Assembly: GCA_903875225.1 (NCBI GenBank)
Contig: CAIQVJ010000005.1
Span: 1 to 60,045 of the forward strand
Source of the DNA: an uncultured Pseudomonadota bacterium
Lineage (GTDB): Bacteria > Myxococcota_A > UBA796 > SXON01
Length of the DNA stretch: 60,045 bases
Direction of reading: 5' to 3'
Part shown: positions 24,642-32,167 of the stretch, piece by piece
Layout of the letters: the number at the start of each line of letters is the position of its first letter
Numbering within the stretch: the stretch's first letter is position 1
Program-made: the position numbers and the translations under genes
The notes under the pieces: model-generated
Seen by the model: the letters and a program-made list of their open reading frames with translations, nothing else
Told to the model about the DNA's origin: nothing
The model's database searches: none

Positions 24642-25705
24642 CCGCCGCCCCAGCTTCCCCGTTGCTCTCGTGGTACCGCGCCGTGAAGCGGGACATGCCC
24701 TGGCGACGCGACGTGAGCGCGTACCGGACGCTGGTGAGCGAGCTGATGCTCCAACAGACGCGCGTGGAGACGGTCATCCCGTACTTCGAGCGCTTCACGG
24801 CGGAGTTCCCGACCGTTCAGGCCCTGGCGGCGGCGCCCGAGTCCCGCGTGCTGGAGCTGTGGGCAGGGCTCGGGTACTACAGCCGGGCGAGGAACCTGCA
24901 GCGGGCCGCACAGGCGGTGGCGCTGGCCGGCGGATTCCCGAGCACGGTCGAAGGACTGCGTGCCCTGCCCGGGGTCGGGCCCTACACCGCCGGGGCGATC
25001 GCCTCGATCGCGCTCGGGCTGCCGGCGGCCCTGGTGGACGGGAACGTCGAGCGGGTGCTGGCGCGACTCCATGCGATGCCGGATGCGGGTGCCGCCCTCC
25101 GCAGGCGGGTGTGGGAGCAGGCGGAGGCGGCAGTGCTCGCGGCGGAGCACCTCGAGGTAGGGTCTGCCGGGGATCACAACCAGGCGTTGATGGAGCTCGG
25201 CGCCACGGTGTGCACCCCGCGGTCGCCCCGGTGCGGGAGCTGTCCGGTTGCGACGGGCTGCGAGGGCAGGGGAGACCCCGAGCGGTACCCCGCGAAGGAG
25301 GCGAAGAAGGCCTCGCCCACCGTATCGGCCACGGCCCTGGTGCAGGTCGTGGAGGGGAGGGTGTGGCTTGTGAGGCGGCCGCCGGGGCTGCTCGGCGGGC
25401 TCTGGGAGCCCCCGATCACGGCGCAATGGCTGGCAGACCCGGGGGAGAGCGTAGGAGCCGTCACGCACGTGTTCAGCCACCGCAAGTTGATCGTGGACGT
25501 GCGGGTTCGCAGCGGCGCTGCCAGGGCTCGCGAGCCGCAGCCGCTCCCCGAGCCGGTGCTCACGACCGGTGCGTACGTCGAGGAGGCCTGGGTGCCGCTT
25601 GGGGAGGTGGAGTTCCGGGCGCTCTCCCGGCTGGCCTGGAAGGTCCTCGACGCCGCGCGCGCGGCGGGGTTCAGCAGCGGCACGACTGCGGAGCCGGAGC
25701 GGTGA
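24638..25705 (+). CDS. mutY: A/G-specific adenine glycosylase MutY
   Basis: MutY excises adenine mispaired with 8-oxoguanine. The 355-residue protein has the order expected: MPWRRDVSAYRTLVSELMLQQTRV with the catalytic Glu, the helix-hairpin-helix LPGVGPYTAGAIASIALG, the catalytic Asp in LVDGNVERVL, and the [4Fe-4S] ligands C-x6-C-x2-C-x5-C in CTPRSPRCGSCPVATGC. A C-terminal Nudix-like 8-oxoG recognition domain follows (VWLVRRPPGLLGGLWEPP, VTHVFSHRKL). Start ATG 24638 overlaps the membrane protein stop. The longer ORF from 23429 is a shadow upstream of this point. Confidence 0.95.
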   Translation: MTAAPASPLLSWYRAVKRDMPWRRDVSAYRTLVSELMLQQTRVETVIPYFERFTAEFPTVQALAAAPESRVLELWAGLGYYSRARNLQRAAQAVALAGGFPSTVEGLRALPGVGPYTAGAIASIALGLPAALVDGNVERVLARLHAMPDAGAALRRRVWEQAEAAVLAAEHLEVGSAGDHNQALMELGATVCTPRSPRCGSCPVATGCEGRGDPERYPAKEAKKASPTVSATALVQVVEGRVWLVRRPPGLLGGLWEPPITAQWLADPGESVGAVTHVFSHRKLIVDVRVRSGAARAREPQPLPEPVLTTGAYVEEAWVPLGEVEFRALSRLAWKVLDAARAAGFSSGTTAEPER

Positions 25706-25767
25706 CCCGGCGAGCGCGCTGCCCCGCCCGCCCTGCAGCGCGGGATATTCCACCGCCCGGAGTCTCC

Positions 25768-26625
25768 ATGCGCCCGATCGTCATGATGCTCTGTTGCGCT
25801 GCGCTCGGCACGCCCGGTTGCGGCGGCACGACAGCGCCGGACGACAGCAGCACGGACTCCACGGGAGACAGCGACACGGACGTCGACACCGGGTTCGTGA
25901 CCGTCCCGGCGAGCACGTTCGACATGGGCTGCACCAGCGGGGAATCCGACTGTTGCGACGACGAACCGATCCACACGGTCACCCTCAGCCACGACTACCT
26001 GGTGAGCGCGATCGAGGTGACCCAGTCCCAGTTCAAGACGAGGATGACCTACAACCCGGCATCGTTCGCGGATTGCGGGGACACCTGTCCCGTCGAGCGG
26101 GTGAAGTGGGCCGAGGCTGCGGCCTATGCGAACGCCCTCTCCGACGCAGAGGGGTACGGCGACTGCTATTCCTGCACGGGTACCGGTCCCGAGGCAGTGT
26201 GTGCACTGGCGGGTGATCCCTACGCCTGCGATGGCTACCGGCTCCTCACCGAGGCCGAGTGGGAGGGAGCGGCCCGGTGCGGGCAGGATCAGCTCTACGC
26301 CGGATCCAACGCCGCCTCCGACGTTGCGTGGACGATGGAGAACGCCGCGGACATGCCCCACGCCGTGGCCGGCCTCCGCAAGAACAGGTGTGGCCTGTAC
26401 GACATGAGCGGCAACGTGCTCGAGTGGACCGGCGACGCGTACTCCACCCTCACCCCGGATCCCGCGACCGACCCGGCTTTCGACGCGGTCGGGTCCTACA
26501 GGGTGGTGCGGGGCGGGGCCTGGAGCATGGAGGCCACGGACGCACGGGTGTCGAACCGGGGAGCCGACAACCCGGACTTTTCGACCAACGCGGTCGGGTT
26601 CCGCCTCGCCCGGTCCATGCCCTGA
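25768..26625 (+). CDS. SUMF1/FGE-domain lipoprotein with acidic linker
   Basis: The 285-residue lipoprotein (signal ends TPGC) has a D/S/T-rich linker (DDSSTDSTGDSDTDVDTG) and then a formylglycine-generating-enzyme-type sulfatase-modifying domain. Landmarks are FVTVPASTFDMGC, GYRLLTEAEWEGAAR, MSGNVLEWTGD and VVRGGAWSM. Many secreted proteins use this fold without FGE activity, and the extra Cys residues suggest disulfides. The ribosome site is GGAG 5 nt before ATG; a TATTCC -10 candidate lies at 25746. A second member of this class is at 49282-50505. Confidence 0.85.
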   Translation: MRPIVMMLCCAALGTPGCGGTTAPDDSSTDSTGDSDTDVDTGFVTVPASTFDMGCTSGESDCCDDEPIHTVTLSHDYLVSAIEVTQSQFKTRMTYNPASFADCGDTCPVERVKWAEAAAYANALSDAEGYGDCYSCTGTGPEAVCALAGDPYACDGYRLLTEAEWEGAARCGQDQLYAGSNAASDVAWTMENAADMPHAVAGLRKNRCGLYDMSGNVLEWTGDAYSTLTPDPATDPAFDAVGSYRVVRGGAWSMEATDARVSNRGADNPDFSTNAVGFRLARSMP

Positions 26626-26638
26626 GGCCGGCCGCAGC

Positions 26639-26974
26639 CTACTCTTCGGCGAGGCTGGGATCGTACTCGCCGAAGGTCGCCCGCAGATAGGCGAACACGT
26701 CCGCCACCTGCTGGTCCTCCAGGTGGTTCACGAAGTTGGGCATGATCGAGGGGCCCGCGAGGATGTTCTCCACGATGTCGTCGTCGGTGTTCGCCGGGAT
26801 CAGGTCGGGCAGGATCGCGGACTTCTGGCCGCGGCCGTCGTCGTCGTGGCAGTCGGCACAGTTGTCCTTGTACACCTGGTTTCCGGCGTCGGCATCGCCG
26901 GTGAGCGCCAGGACGGAGTCGATCTGGGCGGGTTCGATGTGCGCGGCGCAGGCGAGGAGGAGGAGGGGGATCAT
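26639..26974 (-). CDS. small c-type cytochrome lipoprotein
   Basis: A monoheme class I cytochrome c of 111 residues, predicted to be anchored by lipid (MIPLLLLAC, Cys9). The heme motif is CADCH (residues 39-43) and the distal Met is in the ILAGPSIMPNF segment near residue 78. It would act as a periplasmic or envelope electron carrier. TA lies 11 nt before ATG. The ORF extending to 27370 is not supported. It is convergent with the SUMF1 gene. Confidence 0.88.
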   Translation of the reverse strand: MIPLLLLACAAHIEPAQIDSVLALTGDADAGNQVYKDNCADCHDDDGRGQKSAILPDLIPANTDDDIVENILAGPSIMPNFVNHLEDQQVADVFAYLRATFGEYDPSLAEE

Positions 26975-27260
26975 GCGCCGCAGCCTATTGCGGCGGCCAG
27001 CCGCCGCACCCCCTGGAAGTCCGGACAAGGGATCTCGCAGCCCGTCCGCCCCCCGGGTCGTCTCGCCCGCACGATGGGTGTGACCCCCCAATGCGCGCAC
27101 CCCGCACCCGCGACCCCGCGGACCCGGCACCCACCAGGGCGCGCTGCGCCCCGGACTCGCAGCGGACGGTGAGCCGCGTGGGGAGGCGGCACGGCTCTTG
27201 CGCGCAGTGCCTGTGCGCGGCGACCGGATGCATCGGCTCGACCACGCCAAAGGAGCACCG
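26975..27260. other. intergenic region between cytochrome c and HPF genes
   Basis: These 286 bp hold the divergent control region. The only elements I can name are the cytochrome start signal on the left and the sigma54-type element at 27188-27201. The middle is GC-rich and has no credible ORF. Confidence 0.6.
27188..27201 (+). promoter_or_regulatory. sigma54-type -24/-12 promoter of the HPF/cold-shock gene
   Basis: GGCACG-GCTC-TTGC matches the sigma54 core consensus GGCACG-N4-TTGC, with the required GG-N10-GC spacing (GG 27188-27189, GC 27200-27201). Transcription would start near 27213, leaving a ~48-nt leader with an AAAGGAG ribosome site before ATG 27261. The T usually just upstream of GG is C here. 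No enhancer site is recognised. Confidence 0.6.
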
Positions 27261-27845
27261 ATGATCATCCCCGTCCAGATCACGTTTCGCGGCATGGAGC
27301 CATCCGACGCCATCGCCGCCAGGATCCGCGCGAAGGCCGAGAAGCTCGACCGGTTCCACGAGCGGATCACGACCGTTCGGGTGGTGTTCGAGCAGTTGCA
27401 TCGTCATCACCAGCAGGGAAACTTGTTCCACGTGCGCATCGATCTCACCGCCGCGGGTGGGGAGGTCGTGGCAGGCAGCGAGCGACACGACGAGCAGGCG
27501 CACGAGGATGCCTACGTGGCCATCCGCGACGCCTTCGACGCGGTGCGGCGTCGGCTCGAGGACTTCGCGCGGGTGCAGGACAACCGCTCGAAGGTGCATC
27601 GACCCCCTCCCCACGGCACCGTCTCCCACCTGGACAGCGTCGCGGGGTGGGGTCGCATCTCCACCTCGGACGGACGTGACGTCTACTTTCACCAGAACAG
27701 CGTGGAGGGCGAGGGGTTCCACCGGCTGCGACCCGGATCTCCCGTGCGCTTCGACCTCTACGAGGGCGAGGGCCGGGACGGCCCCCAGGCGAGCATCGTG
27801 CGCCCGATCGGCAAGCACCACTTTCCAGAGGTCGCCGGACCGTAG
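27261..27845 (+). CDS. HPF/RaiA ribosome hibernation factor fused to a cold-shock domain
   Basis: The 194-residue protein has two parts. Residues 1-110 are an HPF/RaiA (sigma54-modulation) domain: IPVQITFRGMEPSDAIAARI, a helix with EKLDRFHERI, and AYVAIRDAFDAVRRRLED. Residues 125-190 are a cold-shock OB fold with the RNA-binding strands GWGRISTSDG and DVYFHQNSV, then RPGSPVRFDLYEGEGRDGPQA. It should bind the ribosome decoding site and possibly mRNA or rRNA through the added domain. ATG 27261 is preferred because AAAGGAG precedes it. A sigma54-type promoter upstream fits starvation control. Confidence 0.9.
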   Translation: MIIPVQITFRGMEPSDAIAARIRAKAEKLDRFHERITTVRVVFEQLHRHHQQGNLFHVRIDLTAAGGEVVAGSERHDEQAHEDAYVAIRDAFDAVRRRLEDFARVQDNRSKVHRPPPHGTVSHLDSVAGWGRISTSDGRDVYFHQNSVEGEGFHRLRPGSPVRFDLYEGEGRDGPQASIVRPIGKHHFPEVAGP

Positions 27846-27854
27846 GTTCGTGTC

Positions 27855-27869
27855 GAGCGAGGCTCGCTC
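27855..27869. terminator. inverted repeat between convergent genes
   Basis: GAGCGAG-G-CTCGCTC is a perfect 7-bp inverted repeat, flanked by TTCG (27847-27850) and CGAA (27871-27874), which can extend the stem after a bulge. It sits 10 bp after the HPF/cold-shock stop and before the convergent MoaB-like gene stop, so it may serve both directions. A T tract is absent. Confidence 0.5.
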
Positions 27870-27881
27870 CCGAAGCCCCGG

Positions 27882-28583
27882 TCAGCCGAGCCCGGCCTGC
27901 ACGAAGCCGGCGCTGGCTGCGAGTGCGGCGGGATCCCTGCTCTCGAGCGTGACCAGCACCCTCGCTGGCGAGAGCTCGAATCGGGGGTAGCTGCCGATCG
28001 CGACATCGGGCCACCGCGCTGCCGCTTCGGACAAGAGGTCGGCGATCTCGGGCTCCGTGCGTTCGGTCCAGAGGCGCTCGACCCCCATCGGCACGCCTGC
28101 ATACCGGTGGGCGACCGCATCGAACTTGAGCCGGAACAGCGCCGGCACGCCTGGGAAGATCGCGACATTCCGCATCACCACCAGCGGGAAGCGGACCTCG
28201 CCGTCCCACCACAATTCAGCGCCCTCGGGGATCTCGGCCATGCGCAGCGCTGCGTCGTTGCAGGCATCGCCCAGCCGTTTGCGGATGATCGCCTCGAGCG
28301 TGGGGTGCCGATGCACGGCCACGCCGAACGCCGTGGCGATGGAGGGGAGCGTGAGGTCGTCGTGCGTCGGTCCGACGCCCCCGCTGGTGAACACGTGGTC
28401 GAACCGCTCGCTGCAGGTGCGCACCTCCATGGCGATGACGTCCGGCTCGTCGGGGATCACCACCAGCCGCGCGAGATCGCAGCCGAGCTCACGCAACCTG
28501 CGGATGAGGAACGGGCCGTTCTCGTCCGGGAACTTGCCGCTCAGGATCTCGTTGCCGATGATGACCAGGGCCGCTGTTGCCAT
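27882..28583 (-). CDS. MoaB/Mog-fold protein, CinA N-terminal-like
   Basis: The 233-residue protein has a molybdopterin-binding fold: ALVIIGNEILSGKFPDENGPFL and the hallmark TSGGVGPTHDDLT. It matches the N-terminal COG1058 domain of CinA and lacks the C-terminal nicotinamide-nucleotide amidase domain. Pyrophosphatase or molybdopterin roles are both possible. Start ATG 28583 has GGTTA exactly 10 nt upstream. It is divergent from the TPR gene. Confidence 0.85.
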   Translation of the reverse strand: MATAALVIIGNEILSGKFPDENGPFLIRRLRELGCDLARLVVIPDEPDVIAMEVRTCSERFDHVFTSGGVGPTHDDLTLPSIATAFGVAVHRHPTLEAIIRKRLGDACNDAALRMAEIPEGAELWWDGEVRFPLVVMRNVAIFPGVPALFRLKFDAVAHRYAGVPMGVERLWTERTEPEIADLLSEAAARWPDVAIGSYPRFELSPARVLVTLESRDPAALAASAGFVQAGLG

Positions 28584-28640
28584 ATGTCGCGGTTAACCGG
28601 GGTGCGCGCGGGGCGGGCCCGCGGTGGCTATGCTGATGCG
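28584..28640. promoter_or_regulatory. divergent control region with two start-adjacent -10-like TA elements
   Basis: This 57-bp gap holds GGTTA-N10-ATG leftward (TA at 28595-28594) and GGCTATGCT-N6-GTG rightward (TA at 28629-28630). Both would place transcription start on the first base of the start codon. No -35 consensus is evident for either. Confidence 0.5.
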
Positions 28641-30131
28641 GTGACTGTCCCCCCGTCGAGTCCCGACCTGCACGTGGACGCCCCATGGCGTGACGATGGC
28701 CCGCAGATCCGCGTGCCCACCGGTGGCCGCGGCCGGCTGGCGATCCTGGTACGCGTGGGCGGGCGGCCCCTGGAGTACTGGGTGGAGGGGGAGGGTCAGG
28801 TGCCGGGCATGCCGTTCGCGCTCCGATACCGCCCGGATGGTGGGAGCGGCTACGTCTTGTCGGCCGGCGAACAGCAGGCGGTGGTGAGCCGCGACCACGT
28901 GGCCACGCTCACCGAGCAGGGGGTGCTGGTAGAGGCCCGGATCGTGCGCCGGTTTCGACTGCCGCGCTGGATCGGGGAACAGGCCGACATGATCCTGCCC
29001 GTCCTCGCGCTCGCGTTCACGGTGATGACCCTCCAGGCTGCACTGCTCAGCATGCTGTTCGCGGGGCAGGCCGGCGGGCAGGCGGGCGCCCCGGAGCCAT
29101 CCCCGGAATACCTGCAGAGGCTGCTCAGGGGCGACTACGCCGGCGAGAGCAAGGGGCTCATCGCCAAGCCCGAGATCACGCGACCCTCGTCTGCGGATCC
29201 GATCAAGAGCTACTACCTGCAGGCCGGACACGGGGGACCGCTCACGAAGATGGGCGGCGGGCGCAACCTCGGGGACCACATCGCCTCGGGCAACCCCGAC
29301 CCCCCGCCACACCACGCCCGGCCCTCCACGCTCGGTCCGGGGGATCTCGATCCCAGCTCGGACGCGAGCCCACCGATCCCGGACGATGGGACGGTCGCAG
29401 ACGCAGCGCCCGACGCCGAGAAGGCGAAGGACGAGGATCAGCCTGTAGCCGTGCACGTCACGGAGGGGTGGGGGCTCAACGACTGGTACGACACGAAGGA
29501 CGCGAGGGAGGATGCGCAGGAGATCCAGCAGGAGCTCGATCTGGCCCGGGCGATCCTCAAGCTGGATCCCGACGACCCGCAGGGCATGAACATCCTCGCG
29601 TACTACGAGTACCTGGCGATGGACTACACACAGGCCGAGAAGGTCTACACGAAGATGACCGTGCTGTACCCGGACGATCCCGCCGGGTGGAACAACCTCG
29701 CGCTCACGTTCAAGCGGCGGAAGGACTACGTCACCGAGGAGAAGTACTACCGGATAGCGCTGCAGCTCGCGCCGATGGACGATCACGCGCTGAACAACCT
29801 CGCCGTGTGTCTCGCGCACCAGGGCCGGTATGACGAGGCCCTGCAGATCATGAAGCAGCTCGAGACCATCATCCCCGGCGATGCCTATGCAGACCTGCAC
29901 CGAGCCAAGATCTACGCAGCCAGCGGGCAGGAAGAGAAGTCCTACAACTACCTGGAGAAATCACTGCGTGGGATGCGAAAGCTCGATACCCTGCACAACA
30001 TCGAGTATCGGCAGGACATCCGGATCGATCCGGCGTTCGAGGCGATGCGCAAGGAGGATCGCTTCCGAAGGTTGCTCACACGCTACTACGCAGACGAGCC
30101 CGACGGCTGGTGGAAGAAGCTGATCAAGTAG
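28641..30131 (+). CDS. TPR-repeat protein with one transmembrane segment
   Basis: From GTG 28641 the product has 496 residues. An N-terminal ~115-residue beta-rich domain (GRLAILVRVGGRPLEYWV, HVATLTEQGVLVEARIV) precedes one membrane segment (ILPVLALAFTVMTLQAALLSMLF). A Pro/Asp-rich linker and at least three TPR repeats follow (ARAILKLDPDDPQGMNILAY, AEKVYTKMTVLYPDDPAGW, YRIALQLAPMDDHALNNLAV). The arrangement recalls adventurous-motility (Glt/Agm) envelope components of myxobacteria, but I cannot name the family. ATG 28584 in the same frame would add 19 residues. Start choice rests on the TATGCT-N6-GTG spacing. Confidence 0.78.
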   Translation: MTVPPSSPDLHVDAPWRDDGPQIRVPTGGRGRLAILVRVGGRPLEYWVEGEGQVPGMPFALRYRPDGGSGYVLSAGEQQAVVSRDHVATLTEQGVLVEARIVRRFRLPRWIGEQADMILPVLALAFTVMTLQAALLSMLFAGQAGGQAGAPEPSPEYLQRLLRGDYAGESKGLIAKPEITRPSSADPIKSYYLQAGHGGPLTKMGGGRNLGDHIASGNPDPPPHHARPSTLGPGDLDPSSDASPPIPDDGTVADAAPDAEKAKDEDQPVAVHVTEGWGLNDWYDTKDAREDAQEIQQELDLARAILKLDPDDPQGMNILAYYEYLAMDYTQAEKVYTKMTVLYPDDPAGWNNLALTFKRRKDYVTEEKYYRIALQLAPMDDHALNNLAVCLAHQGRYDEALQIMKQLETIIPGDAYADLHRAKIYAASGQEEKSYNYLEKSLRGMRKLDTLHNIEYRQDIRIDPAFEAMRKEDRFRRLLTRYYADEPDGWWKKLIK

Positions 30132-30170
30132 CGGGCAGGTCGAGCCCATCCATCGGCGCGCACGCGGGCC

Positions 30171-31247
30171 ATGCGCCTCTGGCGTTACACTGTTGACTTC
30201 GACGGCTCGCACGTGTCAGGCATCGACTCCTACCGCCTCTCCCGAACGCTCACGTGGCTGCTCCGCCATGGCGCCGGTGGAGTCGGGCTCGGCGAGCGGC
30301 CCGATGGATGCTTCCAGATCGAGGAGGTGGCCCGCGCGTTGTCGAGGGCGATCCGGCGCCCGGTGAGCCCCCACGACGTAGTGGAGGCGGTACGGTCCCA
30401 CGGCGGGAACCGCTTCGCCGTCCAGACGGGCCGCATCCAGGTGAGCCTCCACGATGGACAGCCCGTCGTGGTCGGCCCGGACCTGCTCTACCACCCCGCC
30501 CGGGTGGGCATGGTGCAGGAGTACGTCGCTGCCGGCGTGGTGCGTGGCCAGCACGGCGCCCCGTTGCCGTTGATGCGTGTGGAGTCCGAGGCCTGGTACC
30601 AGGGGCACCGCCTCTGGGAGGACCCGGAGGTCCTGTTCATCGATGCGTGCCGGGCCCGACGGGACGGTGTGCAGTTCGTCCAGGCCCGCAACGGGCAATT
30701 CATGGCAGACGAGGTACCCGTCCGCTACGTCCTCAACCTGCGTGAGGGGTTCGCCGAGCAGGCCAGCGCCGGGGGCTTCGTGGTGGACTGGACCGACGCC
30801 CGCCCGCGGATCGCGCTGATCCGGGTGGTTCGGCGGCATGGGGCGACCTGGGAGGTGGCGAAAGGCAAGATCGAGGCGGGGGAGACTCCGGGGTCGACAG
30901 CCGTGAGGGAGGTGAAGGAGGAGATGGGGGTGAAGGCGCAGGTGCTCGTCAGCCGCTCGCTCGGCACCGTGCGCTACGGGTTCTCCACGCCGGATGGCTC
31001 GCCGCGGCTCAAGACGATCCACCTCTACCTGCTCGAGCTCTCCGAGACGGTGGCCGAATTCGAGCCGGCGGGTGCCGAGGGGATCGAGAACGTGGCCTGG
31101 TTCTCCCTCGAGGACGCGCTGGACGTGCTCGCGCACCCGAGCCTGCGGATGAGCATCGGCAGGTTGCTCGACGCGCTCGCCGACCGTGCGCTCGAGCTTG
31201 GCTTCGAGGTGCCGGACGAGGCGTTGCGCTACCGGGAGACGGGTTGA
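30171..31247 (+). CDS. KptA/Tpt1-like RNA 2'-phosphotransferase fused to a Nudix hydrolase
   Basis: The 358-residue protein has a Tpt1/KptA-like N-terminal half: LSRTLTWLLRHGAGGVGLG (the LLRHG Arg32/His33 pair), DVVEAVRSHGGNRFAV, and an ADP-ribosyltransferase-like part ending VLFIDACRARRDGVQFV and QARNGQFMADEVPVRYV. Canonical motifs are altered: YHPA (107-110) where HGT is usual, and Gln90 where Arg is expected. The second half is a Nudix domain with an intact box at residues 232-254 (G-x5-E-x7-REVKEEMGV). KptA releases ADP-ribose 1'',2''-cyclic phosphate, and many Nudix enzymes cleave ADP-ribose, so the fusion may chain two steps. GTG 30213 is an alternative start. Confidence 0.82.
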   Translation: MRLWRYTVDFDGSHVSGIDSYRLSRTLTWLLRHGAGGVGLGERPDGCFQIEEVARALSRAIRRPVSPHDVVEAVRSHGGNRFAVQTGRIQVSLHDGQPVVVGPDLLYHPARVGMVQEYVAAGVVRGQHGAPLPLMRVESEAWYQGHRLWEDPEVLFIDACRARRDGVQFVQARNGQFMADEVPVRYVLNLREGFAEQASAGGFVVDWTDARPRIALIRVVRRHGATWEVAKGKIEAGETPGSTAVREVKEEMGVKAQVLVSRSLGTVRYGFSTPDGSPRLKTIHLYLLELSETVAEFEPAGAEGIENVAWFSLEDALDVLAHPSLRMSIGRLLDALADRALELGFEVPDEALRYRETG

Positions 31248-32167
31248 GTCGTGACGCGGCGGGGGCCGTGGACCCTCTACCTGACAAGGACCGGGGCTAC
31301 TGGTCGCGGGTGAACGCCCCGTGGGGGATCGATCCGGCTCTGGTGCGACCCGAGCGGGTCGTGGAGATCGCGCAGCGCGTAGGCCGACTGTTCGGGGAGT
31401 CGGGTTGGTTCGGGCTCGATGTGCAGGGGTGGGAGAACCTCCCGCCCGCGCCTGTGCTGCTCGTATCGAACCACTCGGGTGGCACCACGGTTCCCGACGT
31501 CTGGGGCCTCATGATCGCCTGGATCCGACGGTTCGGGACCGAGCGCATCGTCCACGCGCTCGGACACGACATGGTCTTCTCGTTGCTGCCGGTCGCGAGG
31601 TTCTTCGGGGAGCTCGGGGTGCTTCGGGCAGGGCGCGAGCGTGGGCGCCACGTGCTCGTGGACCTGAAGCGCGACCTGTTCGTGTGCCCCGGCGGCGACC
31701 GGGACACATGGCGACCCACCTCGGATCAGTACAAGGTCAATTTTGCGGGTCGGAAGGGCTACGCGAGGCTCGCGCTGGAGGCCGGGGTGCCGATCGTCCC
31801 GGTTGCGCACGTGGGCGCCCAGCACAGCCTGTACATCTTCTCGGACGGCGCCCGGCTGGCGCGGGCCCTCGGGTTGCCCCGCGTTTTCCGCGCCGAGATC
31901 TGGCCGCTCCACCTCTCTGTGCCCTGGGGGCTCGGTGTGGGCCCCATGCCGCATGTGCCGCTCCCCGTGACGCTGCGGTACCGGATCGGGAAGCCGATCC
32001 CGCCCGTGGGTACCGTCGAGGAGCTGGACCTTGCGGTCCGCAACGCGATCCAGGCGCTGCTGGACGAGATGCTGGTGGAGCGGATTCCGCTCCGGCGGCG
32101 CCTGCGCGCAAGCTCGACCCGGCTGCGGGGCGTGGTCCGCGGCCGGCACCGGCCGCACCGCTCGTGA
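31244..32167 (+). CDS. PlsC/DGAT-like lysophospholipid acyltransferase
   Basis: The 307-residue acyltransferase starts at TTG 31244, overlapping the KptA-Nudix stop (TTGA); GTG 31268 is an alternative. The catalytic motif is VLLVSNHSGGTTVPDVWG, where Asp lies 8 residues after His rather than the classic HX4D. This form occurs in DGAT2-like bacterial LPLATs. Further motifs are GELGVLRAGRERG and FVCPGGDRDTW (PGG), then AGVPIVPVAHVGA. It probably acylates a lipid at the inner membrane. The C-terminal tail is Arg-rich. Confidence 0.86.
   Translation: MSRDAAGAVDPLPDKDRGYWSRVNAPWGIDPALVRPERVVEIAQRVGRLFGESGWFGLDVQGWENLPPAPVLLVSNHSGGTTVPDVWGLMIAWIRRFGTERIVHALGHDMVFSLLPVARFFGELGVLRAGRERGRHVLVDLKRDLFVCPGGDRDTWRPTSDQYKVNFAGRKGYARLALEAGVPIVPVAHVGAQHSLYIFSDGARLARALGLPRVFRAEIWPLHLSVPWGLGVGPMPHVPLPVTLRYRIGKPIPPVGTVEELDLAVRNAIQALLDEMLVERIPLRRRLRASSTRLRGVVRGRHRPHRS

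Noticed and set aside
25768..26625. Bona fide sulfatase-activating formylglycine enzyme
   Set aside because: It is a lipoprotein with an acidic linker, and no sulfatase gene is nearby. The SUMF1 fold is widely reused.
26975..27260. Small ORF in the gap before the HPF gene
   Set aside because: Candidate frames are short and Arg/Pro-rich, without a ribosome site or homologous look.
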